Below are positions 1-5,440 of a DNA stretch of 6,425 bases, in pieces. Each line of letters opens with the position of its first letter. Position 1 is the first letter of the stretch. The notes under the pieces were generated by a model. That model was given only the letters and a program-made list of their open reading frames with translations, had not been told where the DNA came from and did not search any database. The position numbers and the translations under genes are program-made. This stretch comes from a bacterium (lineage in GTDB: Bacteria; Verrucomicrobiota; Verrucomicrobiia; Limisphaerales; J093), in the NCBI GenBank assembly GCA_021784265.1, contig JAJXTA010000177.1:1-6425 (forward strand), given 5' to 3'.

Positions 1-26
1 GGATCGCGTTGGACTACCCGCAGTGA

Positions 27-99
27 CACCGCTGTCCCCCGGGCTGGCGGCGAGCGCGGGGCGGCGGGCGGCTCTGGGGTTTGGGGAGCAACAGCGGTG
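27..99. terminator. Long-range inverted repeat, possible transcription-end structure
   Basis: CACCGCTGT at 27-35 is perfectly complementary to ACAGCGGTG at 91-99. Just inside, the C-run at 36-40 can pair with GGGG at 83-86 if the four bases 87-90 are bulged out, giving a stem of about 13 pairs. The position, downstream of the minus-strand esterase stop and just after a possible plus-strand gene end, fits a transcription-end or RNA-stabilising structure. There is no flanking T-run on either strand, and the loop is over 40 bases, so an intrinsic terminator is only one possibility. Confidence 0.3.
58..86 (+). other. Four-run G-tract motif (potential G-quadruplex)
   Basis: The plus strand has G-runs at 58-61, 66-68, 76-79 and 83-86, separated by 4, 7 and 3 bases. 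This meets the common rule of four runs of at least three G with loops of 1-7 bases. It lies inside the loop of the inverted repeat at 27-99. The pattern is visible directly. Whether it folds is unknown, and such motifs arise by chance fairly often in DNA this rich in G and C. Confidence 0.35.
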
Positions 100-133
100 A
101 ACCGTATGGCGTGGGTTCGCGCGCGCCTCTCCG

Positions 134-1282
134 TTACTGAAAGAGCCGCGGCGCCAATTCGGCCAGGTCGTTCCGCCAGACCGGCCAACTGTGGGTGCCC
201 GCGCTCAGGTGCCACTCGTGCCGGATGTGGCTGCGTTCCAGCAGCGCCACGAATTCCTCGTTGCGCCGCAAGAGGAAGTCATCTTTGCCGCACCCAAGCC
301 AGAGGAGCTTGAGCCGGGCGTTGGTGCCGGCGGCGTCGGCCAGCGGGACGGCCACCCCCTCGGGTGCCGGCACTGCGGCGCTGAAGCCCGCTACCCAGGC
401 GAACCGGTCCAGGTGGTTGAGCCCGATCCGCAACGCCTCCTCGCCCCCCATGCTCAGCCCGGCGAGGGCCCGCCCAGCCGCTTCGGTTCGCACGCGGTAG
501 TGGGCCTCGACGAACGGGACCACGGCCTCCAGCAGGTCCTCCTCGAACCGCCGACTGTTCCGGTCCGCGCTCGCCGGTTCTTCCGCGAGCGAGGTGGCAT
601 GGCCATCCGCCATCACCAGGAGCATGGGCCGCGCCCGACCTTCGGCGATGAGGTTATCGAGGATCCAGTGCGCTTTGCCGTGCGTGGTCCAGGTGGCTGA
701 GGTGTCCCCGTGGCCATGCTGGAGATAAAGAACCGGAAACCGGACCCCGGGCTCCGTTTCGTAGCTCGGCGGGGTGTACACGACCAATTCCCGCCGCCGA
801 CCCAGCACCTTGGACCAGTAACTATGGAGGTGCACAACGCCGTGGGGCACCTGCTGGAAATCCCACACCAAGGGCGGTTGGCCCGGCAGGTGGAGAATGC
901 TGCTGCGCGGCTCGCGCATCGGTTTGACCGCCGGGTTGGCCGGGTCGATCATGGCGAGACCGTCCACCAGGAAGCTGTACTCGTAAATCCCCGCCGCGAT
1001 CGGGCCCACGGTCGCGCTCCAAATCCCCGCCGCGTCCTTCGTCAGGGCGGTCCGGCGGGCCGCCCATTGGCCGCTCAGCAGGACCTCGCCGGCCTTCGGG
1101 GCCCGGAGCCGGAAGGTCACCCGGCCATCGGGCGCAATCTCCGGGGAGCGGACGGGAGTGGCCCACCGAGTCGGCACGGGTTGTTGGGTGGGGGACGGCT
1201 CCGGGGCAACGGGCGCGTCCGCCGGGTGGGCGGTGGGCCACCAGAGCAGGAACGAGGCGAGGAGCCGCAGATTCGTGTTCAT
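134..1282 (-). CDS. Secreted CE1-like esterase with N-terminal E-set domain
   Basis: This is a predicted serine hydrolase of the esterase D / feruloyl and acetyl-xylan esterase (CE1) group, often annotated as enterochelin esterase-like, 382 residues long. A hydrophobic N-terminus (about residues 5-18) followed by A-D-A at 21-23 looks like a Sec signal peptide; there is no lipobox cysteine, so it is probably periplasmic or secreted. A Pro-rich linker (about 24-46) leads to an immunoglobulin-like E-set/CBM48-type domain (about 47-116). The alpha/beta-hydrolase domain follows (about 150-382): oxyanion region H-G-H-G-D at 189-193, nucleophile S277 in G-L-S-M-G-G, probable acid D335 in C-G-K-D-D, and H364 in G-T-H-S-W-P-V-W. 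The family deacylates plant polysaccharides or other esters; the real substrate cannot be read here. ATG at 1282 is chosen because it gives an intact signal peptide and an in-frame stop lies shortly upstream. No clear Shine-Dalgarno is seen. It is transcribed divergently from metG. Confidence 0.9.
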   Translation of the reverse strand: MNTNLRLLASFLLWWPTAHPADAPVAPEPSPTQQPVPTRWATPVRSPEIAPDGRVTFRLRAPKAGEVLLSGQWAARRTALTKDAAGIWSATVGPIAAGIYEYSFLVDGLAMIDPANPAVKPMREPRSSILHLPGQPPLVWDFQQVPHGVVHLHSYWSKVLGRRRELVVYTPPSYETEPGVRFPVLYLQHGHGDTSATWTTHGKAHWILDNLIAEGRARPMLLVMADGHATSLAEEPASADRNSRRFEEDLLEAVVPFVEAHYRVRTEAAGRALAGLSMGGEEALRIGLNHLDRFAWVAGFSAAVPAPEGVAVPLADAAGTNARLKLLWLGCGKDDFLLRRNEEFVALLERSHIRHEWHLSAGTHSWPVWRNDLAELAPRLFQ

Positions 1283-1439
1283 GCGCAGCGTGCCGAATAA
1301 TCGTTATGGTGGCGATGAGTGACGCACGGGCCACCGCTCCGCCGGCGAGACCACCGCGCCGCCTGAGTGGTCGCGGCGTTGACCCCGCCCCGGCGGCGGC
1401 CATTGCCTTTCCCTACCGGTTGCGCGACACTCCCGCCGG
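1283..1439. promoter_or_regulatory. Divergent spacer between esterase and metG, probable promoters
   Basis: Both genes start outward from this 157-bp spacer, so it should hold a promoter for each. On the metG side, TTGACC at 1379-1384 resembles a -35 box; a 17-base spacing places the -10 at ATTGCC (1402-1407), which is a poor match, so this promoter is tentative. On the esterase side the only AT-rich patch is around 1296-1308, which includes the small inverted repeat ATAA-tcg-TTAT (1297-1307); this is the likeliest place for a -10 element or a protein-binding site. Neither start codon has a convincing Shine-Dalgarno sequence. Confidence 0.35.
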
Positions 1440-3011
1440 ATGAGCAAGCGCTTTTATGTCACCACGGCCATCGATTATGTCAATGGTCAGCCGCACTTAG
1501 GCCACGCCTATGAAAAGGTGATCACCGACGTGATCGCGCGCGCCCACCGCAGTCTCGGCGAGCCCGTGTTCTTCCTCACCGGCCTGGACGAGCATGGGCA
1601 AAAGGTGCAACAGGCCGCGCTGGCCGCCGGCCAGACCCCGCAGGCCTATTGCGATGAGCTGGCGACGGCGTGGCGGTCGTTCGCCACCAAATTGGACCTG
1701 AGCATCGACGACTTCGTCCGGACCACCTCCCCGCGCCACCAAACGACGGTCCAGGCCGTTCTGACCCGGCTCGACCGGGAGGGGCATTTCTATCCCGACA
1801 CCTACCGCGGCTATTACTCGGCGCGCGAGGAGACCTTCCTCACCGAAAAAGACCGGCGTCCGGACGGGACGTTCGATCCGATCTGGGGCAACGTGGTCGA
1901 GTTGGTCGAGGAGAACTACTACTTCAAACTGGGCGCTCACCAGCCTTGGCTGCTGGAGTACATCGAGGCCCACCCGGACTTCATTGTGCCCGATTATCGC
2001 CGCAACGAGGTCCTCGGGTTCCTCAGGCATAATAAGCTGGAGGACCTCTGCTCGACCCGCCCGGCCACGCGCCTCGGCTGGGGCATCCCGGTGCCCTTTG
2101 CTCCGGCCTGGGTCACCTACGTCTGGTTCGACGCCCTGAGCAACTACATCAGCGTGCCGGCGGATCATGGTGACCCAGCGGTGCGCGCGGCGCTCGGGGA
2201 GGCGCTGCCGGCGACCCCGGCGGTCGAGGGCGCCGGTCCGCTCAGCCTTTGGCCGGCGGACCTGCACGTCATCGGCAAGGACATCCTCAAGTTCCACGCC
2301 GTCTATTGGCCCATCATGCTGCGCACCCTGGGGTTGCCGCTCCCGCGCCAGATCCTCGCCCACGGCTGGTGGCAGAAGGACGGTCAGCGGATGAGCAAGA
2401 GCACCGGCAACGTGGTGGACCCGGTGGCGGTGATCGACGCCTGGGGGGTCGATGCCTTCCGGTACTATGTCACCCGCGAGTTGGACGTCGGCGCCGATGG
2501 CAACTGGACCGACGCCGGTTTCCAGGCCCGCTACCAGGCCGAGCTGGCCAACGGCTTGGGCAACCTCGTCAACCGCTCCCTCTCGATGCTCCAGCGCTAT
2601 CGCCAGGGCCGAGTGCCGGCCCGGTCGGCGGACTTGGCGGAGCCCGCCCACCAGGCCACCCAGGCGGTGCGGATGGCCCTGGCCGCCTACCGCCTCCAAG
2701 GCGCCTTGCTGGAAATCTGGGCTTTGGTCAACCGCGCCAACCAGTACGTGGATCAGACCGCGCCCTTCAGGTTGGCCAAAGACCCGGGGCAAGCCTCCCG
2801 GCTCGACGCGGTCCTGTACTCGTTAGCTGAGACCTGTCGCGTGCTCGCGGTATTGCTCTGGCCGTTCCTGCCCAGCACGGCGGGGAAGATCTACGCCCAG
2901 CTCGGACTGACGGGTGCGCCCGACCGGTGGAGCGGGGCCGAGTGGGGGCAACTGCCCCCGGGCCACACTATCGGTGCCGTCACCCCGCTGTTTCCCCGCA
3001 AGGACACCTGA
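1440..3011 (+). CDS. metG: Methionyl-tRNA synthetase
   Basis: This cytosolic class Ia aminoacyl-tRNA synthetase charges tRNA-Met with methionine using ATP, serving both initiation and elongation. The protein has 523 residues. The Rossmann catalytic domain shows the HIGH-type signature H-L-G-H at 19-22, the T-G-L-D-E-H-G methionine-pocket segment at 47-53, the V-W-F-D-A-L-S-N-Y segment at 228-236, G-K-D-I-L-K-F-H at 279-286 and the KMSKS-type signature R-M-S-K-S at 317-321. The helical anticodon-binding domain follows from about 355 and includes N-G-L-G-N-L-V-N-R and N-Q-Y-V-D-Q-T-A-P-F. The connective-peptide region where many relatives have C-x-x-C zinc knuckles reads G-Y-Y-S-A-R-E-E-T-F-L-T-E-K here, with no cysteines, so this is a zinc-less short form. 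No C-terminal EMAPII-like tRNA-binding domain is present. The ATG at 1440 gives the expected N-terminus; upstream lacks a clear Shine-Dalgarno. It stands alone, divergent from the esterase and convergent with the transporter. Confidence 0.97.
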   Translation: MSKRFYVTTAIDYVNGQPHLGHAYEKVITDVIARAHRSLGEPVFFLTGLDEHGQKVQQAALAAGQTPQAYCDELATAWRSFATKLDLSIDDFVRTTSPRHQTTVQAVLTRLDREGHFYPDTYRGYYSAREETFLTEKDRRPDGTFDPIWGNVVELVEENYYFKLGAHQPWLLEYIEAHPDFIVPDYRRNEVLGFLRHNKLEDLCSTRPATRLGWGIPVPFAPAWVTYVWFDALSNYISVPADHGDPAVRAALGEALPATPAVEGAGPLSLWPADLHVIGKDILKFHAVYWPIMLRTLGLPLPRQILAHGWWQKDGQRMSKSTGNVVDPVAVIDAWGVDAFRYYVTRELDVGADGNWTDAGFQARYQAELANGLGNLVNRSLSMLQRYRQGRVPARSADLAEPAHQATQAVRMALAAYRLQGALLEIWALVNRANQYVDQTAPFRLAKDPGQASRLDAVLYSLAETCRVLAVLLWPFLPSTAGKIYAQLGLTGAPDRWSGAEWGQLPPGHTIGAVTPLFPRKDT

Positions 3012-3013
3012 GA

Positions 3014-3039
3014 GTGGCGGCGCTCGCCCTGGGCGCCAC
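3014..3039 (+). terminator. GC hairpin just after metG
   Basis: GTGGC at 3014-3018 pairs with GCCAC at 3035-3039, starting three bases after the metG stop codon. A competing pairing exists: CCTGGGC at 3028-3034 with GCCCAGG at 3055-3061. Either could mark the metG transcript end. No T-run follows, so an intrinsic terminator is possible but not shown; GC-rich DNA forms such short stems readily. Confidence 0.25.
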
Positions 3040-3093
3040 CGACCAGACCGCCGTGCCCAGGCGCCGTGGCGAAGACCGGCTGCGGTCAGCTCT

Positions 3094-3113
3094 CGGGAGG
3101 ACCGTCCTGCCCG
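3094..3113. terminator. Hairpin in convergent spacer, possible two-way terminator
   Basis: CGGGAGG at 3094-3100 pairs with CCT (3106-3108) plus CCCG (3110-3113), with G3109 bulged and a five-base loop, giving seven pairs. It sits between the ends of metG (3011) and the minus-strand transporter (3144), where a shared terminator would be expected. The only AT-rich bases nearby are at about 3119-3128 on the transporter side. No proper T-tract follows on either strand, so confidence is low. Confidence 0.3.
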
Positions 3114-3143
3114 GCGCGAAATTCAAATCCTCAGTGTGCCCCT

Positions 3144-4433
3144 TCAGCCTTCCGCGCGGCGGGCCAACAGGAGGAACGCCCCGACCAACAGCGCGGCCCC
3201 AACCAAATAGATGATCCCGCCAAAGGCGATGGCCCGGCTGAAGTTAGCCACCTCGTTCGCCGCCCCGCCATAGGTGACCAGCCGCCCGATCAGCGCCGGC
3301 GCCATGGCCCCGCCCGCCCACCCTACGCAATTCATCAGCCCCGCCGCCGACGCCCGCGCCCGCGGATCGACCACGTCGTAGAGGGAGGCGAAAATGTTGG
3401 CGTCATAGAGGCCCTTGCAGAAACCAAACACGCTCATGGCGAACATCAACACTCCCACCTCGCGCGTGGTGCCGGTGAGGAAGACGAAGCCGGCCCCGCT
3501 CAACAACCCCAGGGCCTGGACCAGCATGCGCCCACCACGATACCGCCGGGCCAGCCGATCCGCTAATACCCCTCCCAGCGGGGAGCCGACCGCGCTGGCC
3601 AGTTGAATGAACACCGTCCCAGTGAGCCCGGCCACGGCCAGGTGCATGTGAAACTTCTCGTACAGGAAGGTGGGCATCCAGCTCAGGAACGTCGTCGCCA
3701 CGAAGTTCGCCCCCACAAAGGCCAGCATGAGCAGGGGCGCCACCGGGGTCCGAAAGATGTGGCGTAACAACTCGCCCATGCCCAGCTTGCTTCCGGTGGC
3801 AAAGGCCTCCGGGCTGGGCTCCGCCTGCCCGCGCCGGGGCTCCCGCAGGGCTCGGCCCAACACGACCGCCAGGACCATCCCCAGGCCCCCGAACAGATAG
3901 AAACCCGTGCGCCAACCCCAATGCTCGGCGAACAAGCCGCCCAGCGTCGTGCCCCCGATGGTCCCCAGATACACGCTGGATTGGTGAATCGACATCGCCC
4001 GGGAGCGGGTGCGCCCGCTGTGGTAGTCGCCCAGGACCGCCATCGAGGCCGGGAAATAAAAGGCCTCCCCGAACCCTTCCAGGGCCCGGATGATGTAGAA
4101 CTGCCAGAAGGTCCGCGCCCAGCCGGTGAGCATCGTGACCGTGCTCCAGAAAAGGAAGCCGCCGATGATGAGCGTCTTGCGCCGGAGCCGGTCGCCGATC
4201 ATTCCCGCCAGGGGGGAAGCCCCGGCGTAAATGACCATGAACGCCGAGCTGATCAGCCCGAGCTGCTGCTTGTCAAAACGGAATTCATGCTCCAGCACGG
4301 GGAGGACGGCCGAGATGGCCATCCGGTCGGCGTAGTTGAAAAAGCAGACGCCCCAGAGCATCACCACCACCCACCACTTGTAGCTGGGTGCGGGAGGGAC
4401 CGGGGACGGCTCGACGGCGGGGGCCGGGTTCAG
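3144..4433 (-). CDS. MFS transporter, ACS-like (anion:cation symporter type)
   Basis: This is a predicted 12-helix inner-membrane transporter of the major facilitator superfamily. Numbered from the proposed CTG start (429 residues), TM1 ends in N-Y-A-D-R (33-37), a hallmark placement in hexuronate/glucarate/sialate-type ACS carriers. The helix 2-3 loop has MFS motif A, G-D-R-L-R-R-K (80-86). R-A-L-E-G-F-G-E-A-F-Y-F-P-A (116-129) covers TM4, a polar central loop lies near 194-226, and a second motif-A-like segment, A-D-R-L-A-R-R, falls in the TM8-9 loop (291-297). The first ordinary start codon in frame, GTG at 4370, would remove the K-W-W start of TM1 and leave no cytoplasmic N-terminus. An in-frame CTG at 4433-4431 overlaps the lyase stop, is preceded by GGAAG, and adds a Pro-rich 18-residue tail before TM1, so I extend to it. 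It is probably cotranscribed with the upstream lyase. The substrate is unknown; an organic acid or sugar acid is inferred from family and partner. Confidence 0.88.
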   Translation of the reverse strand: MNPAPAVEPSPVPPAPSYKWWVVVMLWGVCFFNYADRMAISAVLPVLEHEFRFDKQQLGLISSAFMVIYAGASPLAGMIGDRLRRKTLIIGGFLFWSTVTMLTGWARTFWQFYIIRALEGFGEAFYFPASMAVLGDYHSGRTRSRAMSIHQSSVYLGTIGGTTLGGLFAEHWGWRTGFYLFGGLGMVLAVVLGRALREPRRGQAEPSPEAFATGSKLGMGELLRHIFRTPVAPLLMLAFVGANFVATTFLSWMPTFLYEKFHMHLAVAGLTGTVFIQLASAVGSPLGGVLADRLARRYRGGRMLVQALGLLSGAGFVFLTGTTREVGVLMFAMSVFGFCKGLYDANIFASLYDVVDPRARASAAGLMNCVGWAGGAMAPALIGRLVTYGGAANEVANFSRAIAFGGIIYLVGAALLVGAFLLLARRAEG

Positions 4434-4443
4434 AGGAGCTTCC
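4430..4443 (-). promoter_or_regulatory. Lyase stop / transporter start overlap with ribosome-binding site
   Basis: On the minus strand, GGAAG (4443-4439) lies five bases before CTG (4433-4431), and that CTG shares two bases with the lyase stop TGA (4432-4430). The layout is the classic overlapping stop/start of translationally coupled genes, with CTG in place of ATG. The bases are seen directly; their use as a start site is inferred from the need for a longer transporter N-terminus and from the absence of ATG, GTG or TTG upstream in that frame. Confidence 0.45.
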
Positions 4444-5326
4444 AGTCGCGGTAGAGCGCGCGCAGCTCGCTCACCAGCCGGTCGTGCCGGGTGCGGGTTG
4501 CGGCGGAAATGGGGGTCTTGAACTCGCCGGTGGCCAACCCGCGCGCCACGATTGCGGCCCGCACATTGAGCGGGAAGGCCACGGCCTCGAGGCGGCCGGC
4601 CAAGTCTTTCAGCCGCTCCCGGGCAACCCGCGCCTTCTCGGGCGTGCCGGCCTTGACGGCGTTATAGACCTCCAACACCAACTCGGGCAGGGCGTTGACC
4701 AGCCCGCTGACACACCCCGCCACCCCCAGGGCCATTGCCTCCGCCAGTTGGTTCTCGCCCCCGGTGAACACGGCAAACCCCTTTTGGCGCCCCAAGGCGA
4801 CCAGCGGTCCGTGGTAATCGAATTCGCCGCCGCTTTGCTTCAGCCCCCCCACCGGAACCCGGTCCGCAATGGCGGCGATGGTCTCCAGCCCCAGCCGGTT
4901 GCCGGTCCGCTCGGGGAAGTTGTAGAGAAACAGGGGCAAGCCCGCCGCCTCGCCCGCCCGCACGAAGAACTCGACCAAGTCCGGTTGGGCCACGGGGTAG
5001 TACCAGGGCGGGAGCAGCGCCACCGCGGCCAACCCCAGCTCCCGGGCGAAGCGCCCAAACTCCGCCACGGCGGCGGGCCGGACGTCGCTGATGTTGGCGA
5101 TGATGGGGAGCGGACCCGCCTCGCCGCGCACCATCTCCAGGAACTGCCGGCGCGTTTCCTGGGAGAGCAGGAGGAATTCGCCAGTGCTGCCGAGGACCAT
5201 CAACCCGTGGATCCCGCGCTCCCGCAGGAACTTCACGTTGGCCTTCAACTCCGCCGGCTGAACCCGGCCATCGGCGTCGGTGGGGGTCCAAAGCGCGGTC
5301 ACGACCCCTGCGGTGGGTAAGCTCAT
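4430..5326 (-). CDS. DHDPS/NAL-superfamily aldolase or lyase
   Basis: This is a cytosolic (beta/alpha)8-barrel class I (Schiff-base) aldolase or lyase of the dihydrodipicolinate synthase / N-acetylneuraminate lyase superfamily, acting on pyruvate-type 2-keto acids. The length, 298 residues, is normal. Visible family features are G-S-T-G-E at 46-50 (pyruvate-carboxylate binding loop), Y-Y at 109-110, the catalytic tyrosine Y135 in Y-N-F-P-E-R-T-G, and the Schiff-base lysine K163 in G-L-K-Q-S-G-G. R140 sits where E. coli DapA has the substrate-carboxylate arginine R138, yet the strand usually reading S-G-D-D is F-T-G-G-E-N (187-192). The family is functionally mixed (DapA, sialic acid lyase, keto-deoxy sugar-acid aldolases and dehydratases), so I leave the symbol blank. 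The neighbour downstream on the same strand is an ACS-like transporter, with overlap, which favours a catabolic role over lysine synthesis; no lysine-pathway gene is nearby. ATG at 5326 gives a full N-terminus; no strong Shine-Dalgarno precedes it. Confidence 0.9.
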   Translation of the reverse strand: MSLPTAGVVTALWTPTDADGRVQPAELKANVKFLRERGIHGLMVLGSTGEFLLLSQETRRQFLEMVRGEAGPLPIIANISDVRPAAVAEFGRFARELGLAAVALLPPWYYPVAQPDLVEFFVRAGEAAGLPLFLYNFPERTGNRLGLETIAAIADRVPVGGLKQSGGEFDYHGPLVALGRQKGFAVFTGGENQLAEAMALGVAGCVSGLVNALPELVLEVYNAVKAGTPEKARVARERLKDLAGRLEAVAFPLNVRAAIVARGLATGEFKTPISAATRTRHDRLVSELRALYRDWKLL

Positions 5327-5440
5327 AGTGGGGGTAACCCTAAGCCGCTGGGAGGGGAAAACAAGCCCGGAAAAGGGTGGATTTCAGGCTTGCAATGTCC
5401 TTCACCTGGGCATAAGGTGCCGCCAGAACCCAACGCAATC
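5327..5440. promoter_or_regulatory. Divergent spacer between lyase and prepilin-like gene, candidate promoter
   Basis: This short spacer must drive the lyase-transporter pair leftward and the prepilin-like gene rightward. For the rightward gene, TTGCAA (5390-5395) and CATAAG (5411-5416) resemble -35 and -10 boxes, but the 15-base spacing is short, so the call is weak. If used, transcription would begin near 5423, downstream of the TTG at 5390 and the GTG at 5417, favouring translation from GTG at 5441. For the leftward genes, TTGTTT and TAGGGT lie 16 bases apart on the minus strand but match consensus poorly. Confidence 0.25.

Larger units (their letters stand above)
1..133. other. Left-edge intergenic spacer
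   Basis: No complete gene is supported here. Reading the plus strand from base 3, a frame I-A-L-D-Y-P-Q ends in TGA at 24-26; this could be the last residues of a gene entering from the left, but seven residues are too few to identify anything. The esterase gene on the minus strand ends at 134, so if that tail is real the spacer lies between convergent genes. The spacer is very G-rich on the plus strand and contains an inverted repeat and a G-tract cluster, listed separately. The small plus-strand reading frame opening with GTG at 97 has an arginine/alanine-rich composition typical of spurious frames and overlaps the esterase end, so it is not called. Confidence 0.5.

Noticed and set aside
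1..26. C-terminal end of an upstream plus-strand gene (I-A-L-D-Y-P-Q then TGA)
   Set aside because: Only seven codons are visible, and other frames are equally possible; this is mentioned as a possibility in the spacer entry but not called as a gene.
97..312. Small plus-strand frame with GTG start at 97
   Set aside because: It is an arginine/alanine/cysteine-rich translation overlapping the 3' part of the esterase gene, with no Shine-Dalgarno or homology signal.
1497..2792. Minus-strand open frame of about 431 codons antisense to metG
   Set aside because: It lies entirely within metG, has low-complexity composition (many G, R, V, H) and no family features, so it is a codon-bias shadow.
4388..5320. 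Plus-strand open frame of about 310 codons antisense to the lyase
   Set aside because: Its translation is rich in G, R, P, H and Q with no recognisable motif, and it mirrors a clear DHDPS/NAL gene on the other strand. Long antisense frames are expected in GC-rich coding DNA.
4430..5326. Naming the lyase dapA or nanA
   Set aside because: The superfamily signature is clear, but the active-site features are mixed and neither lysine-pathway nor complete sialic-acid genes are nearby, so a specific symbol would overstate the evidence.
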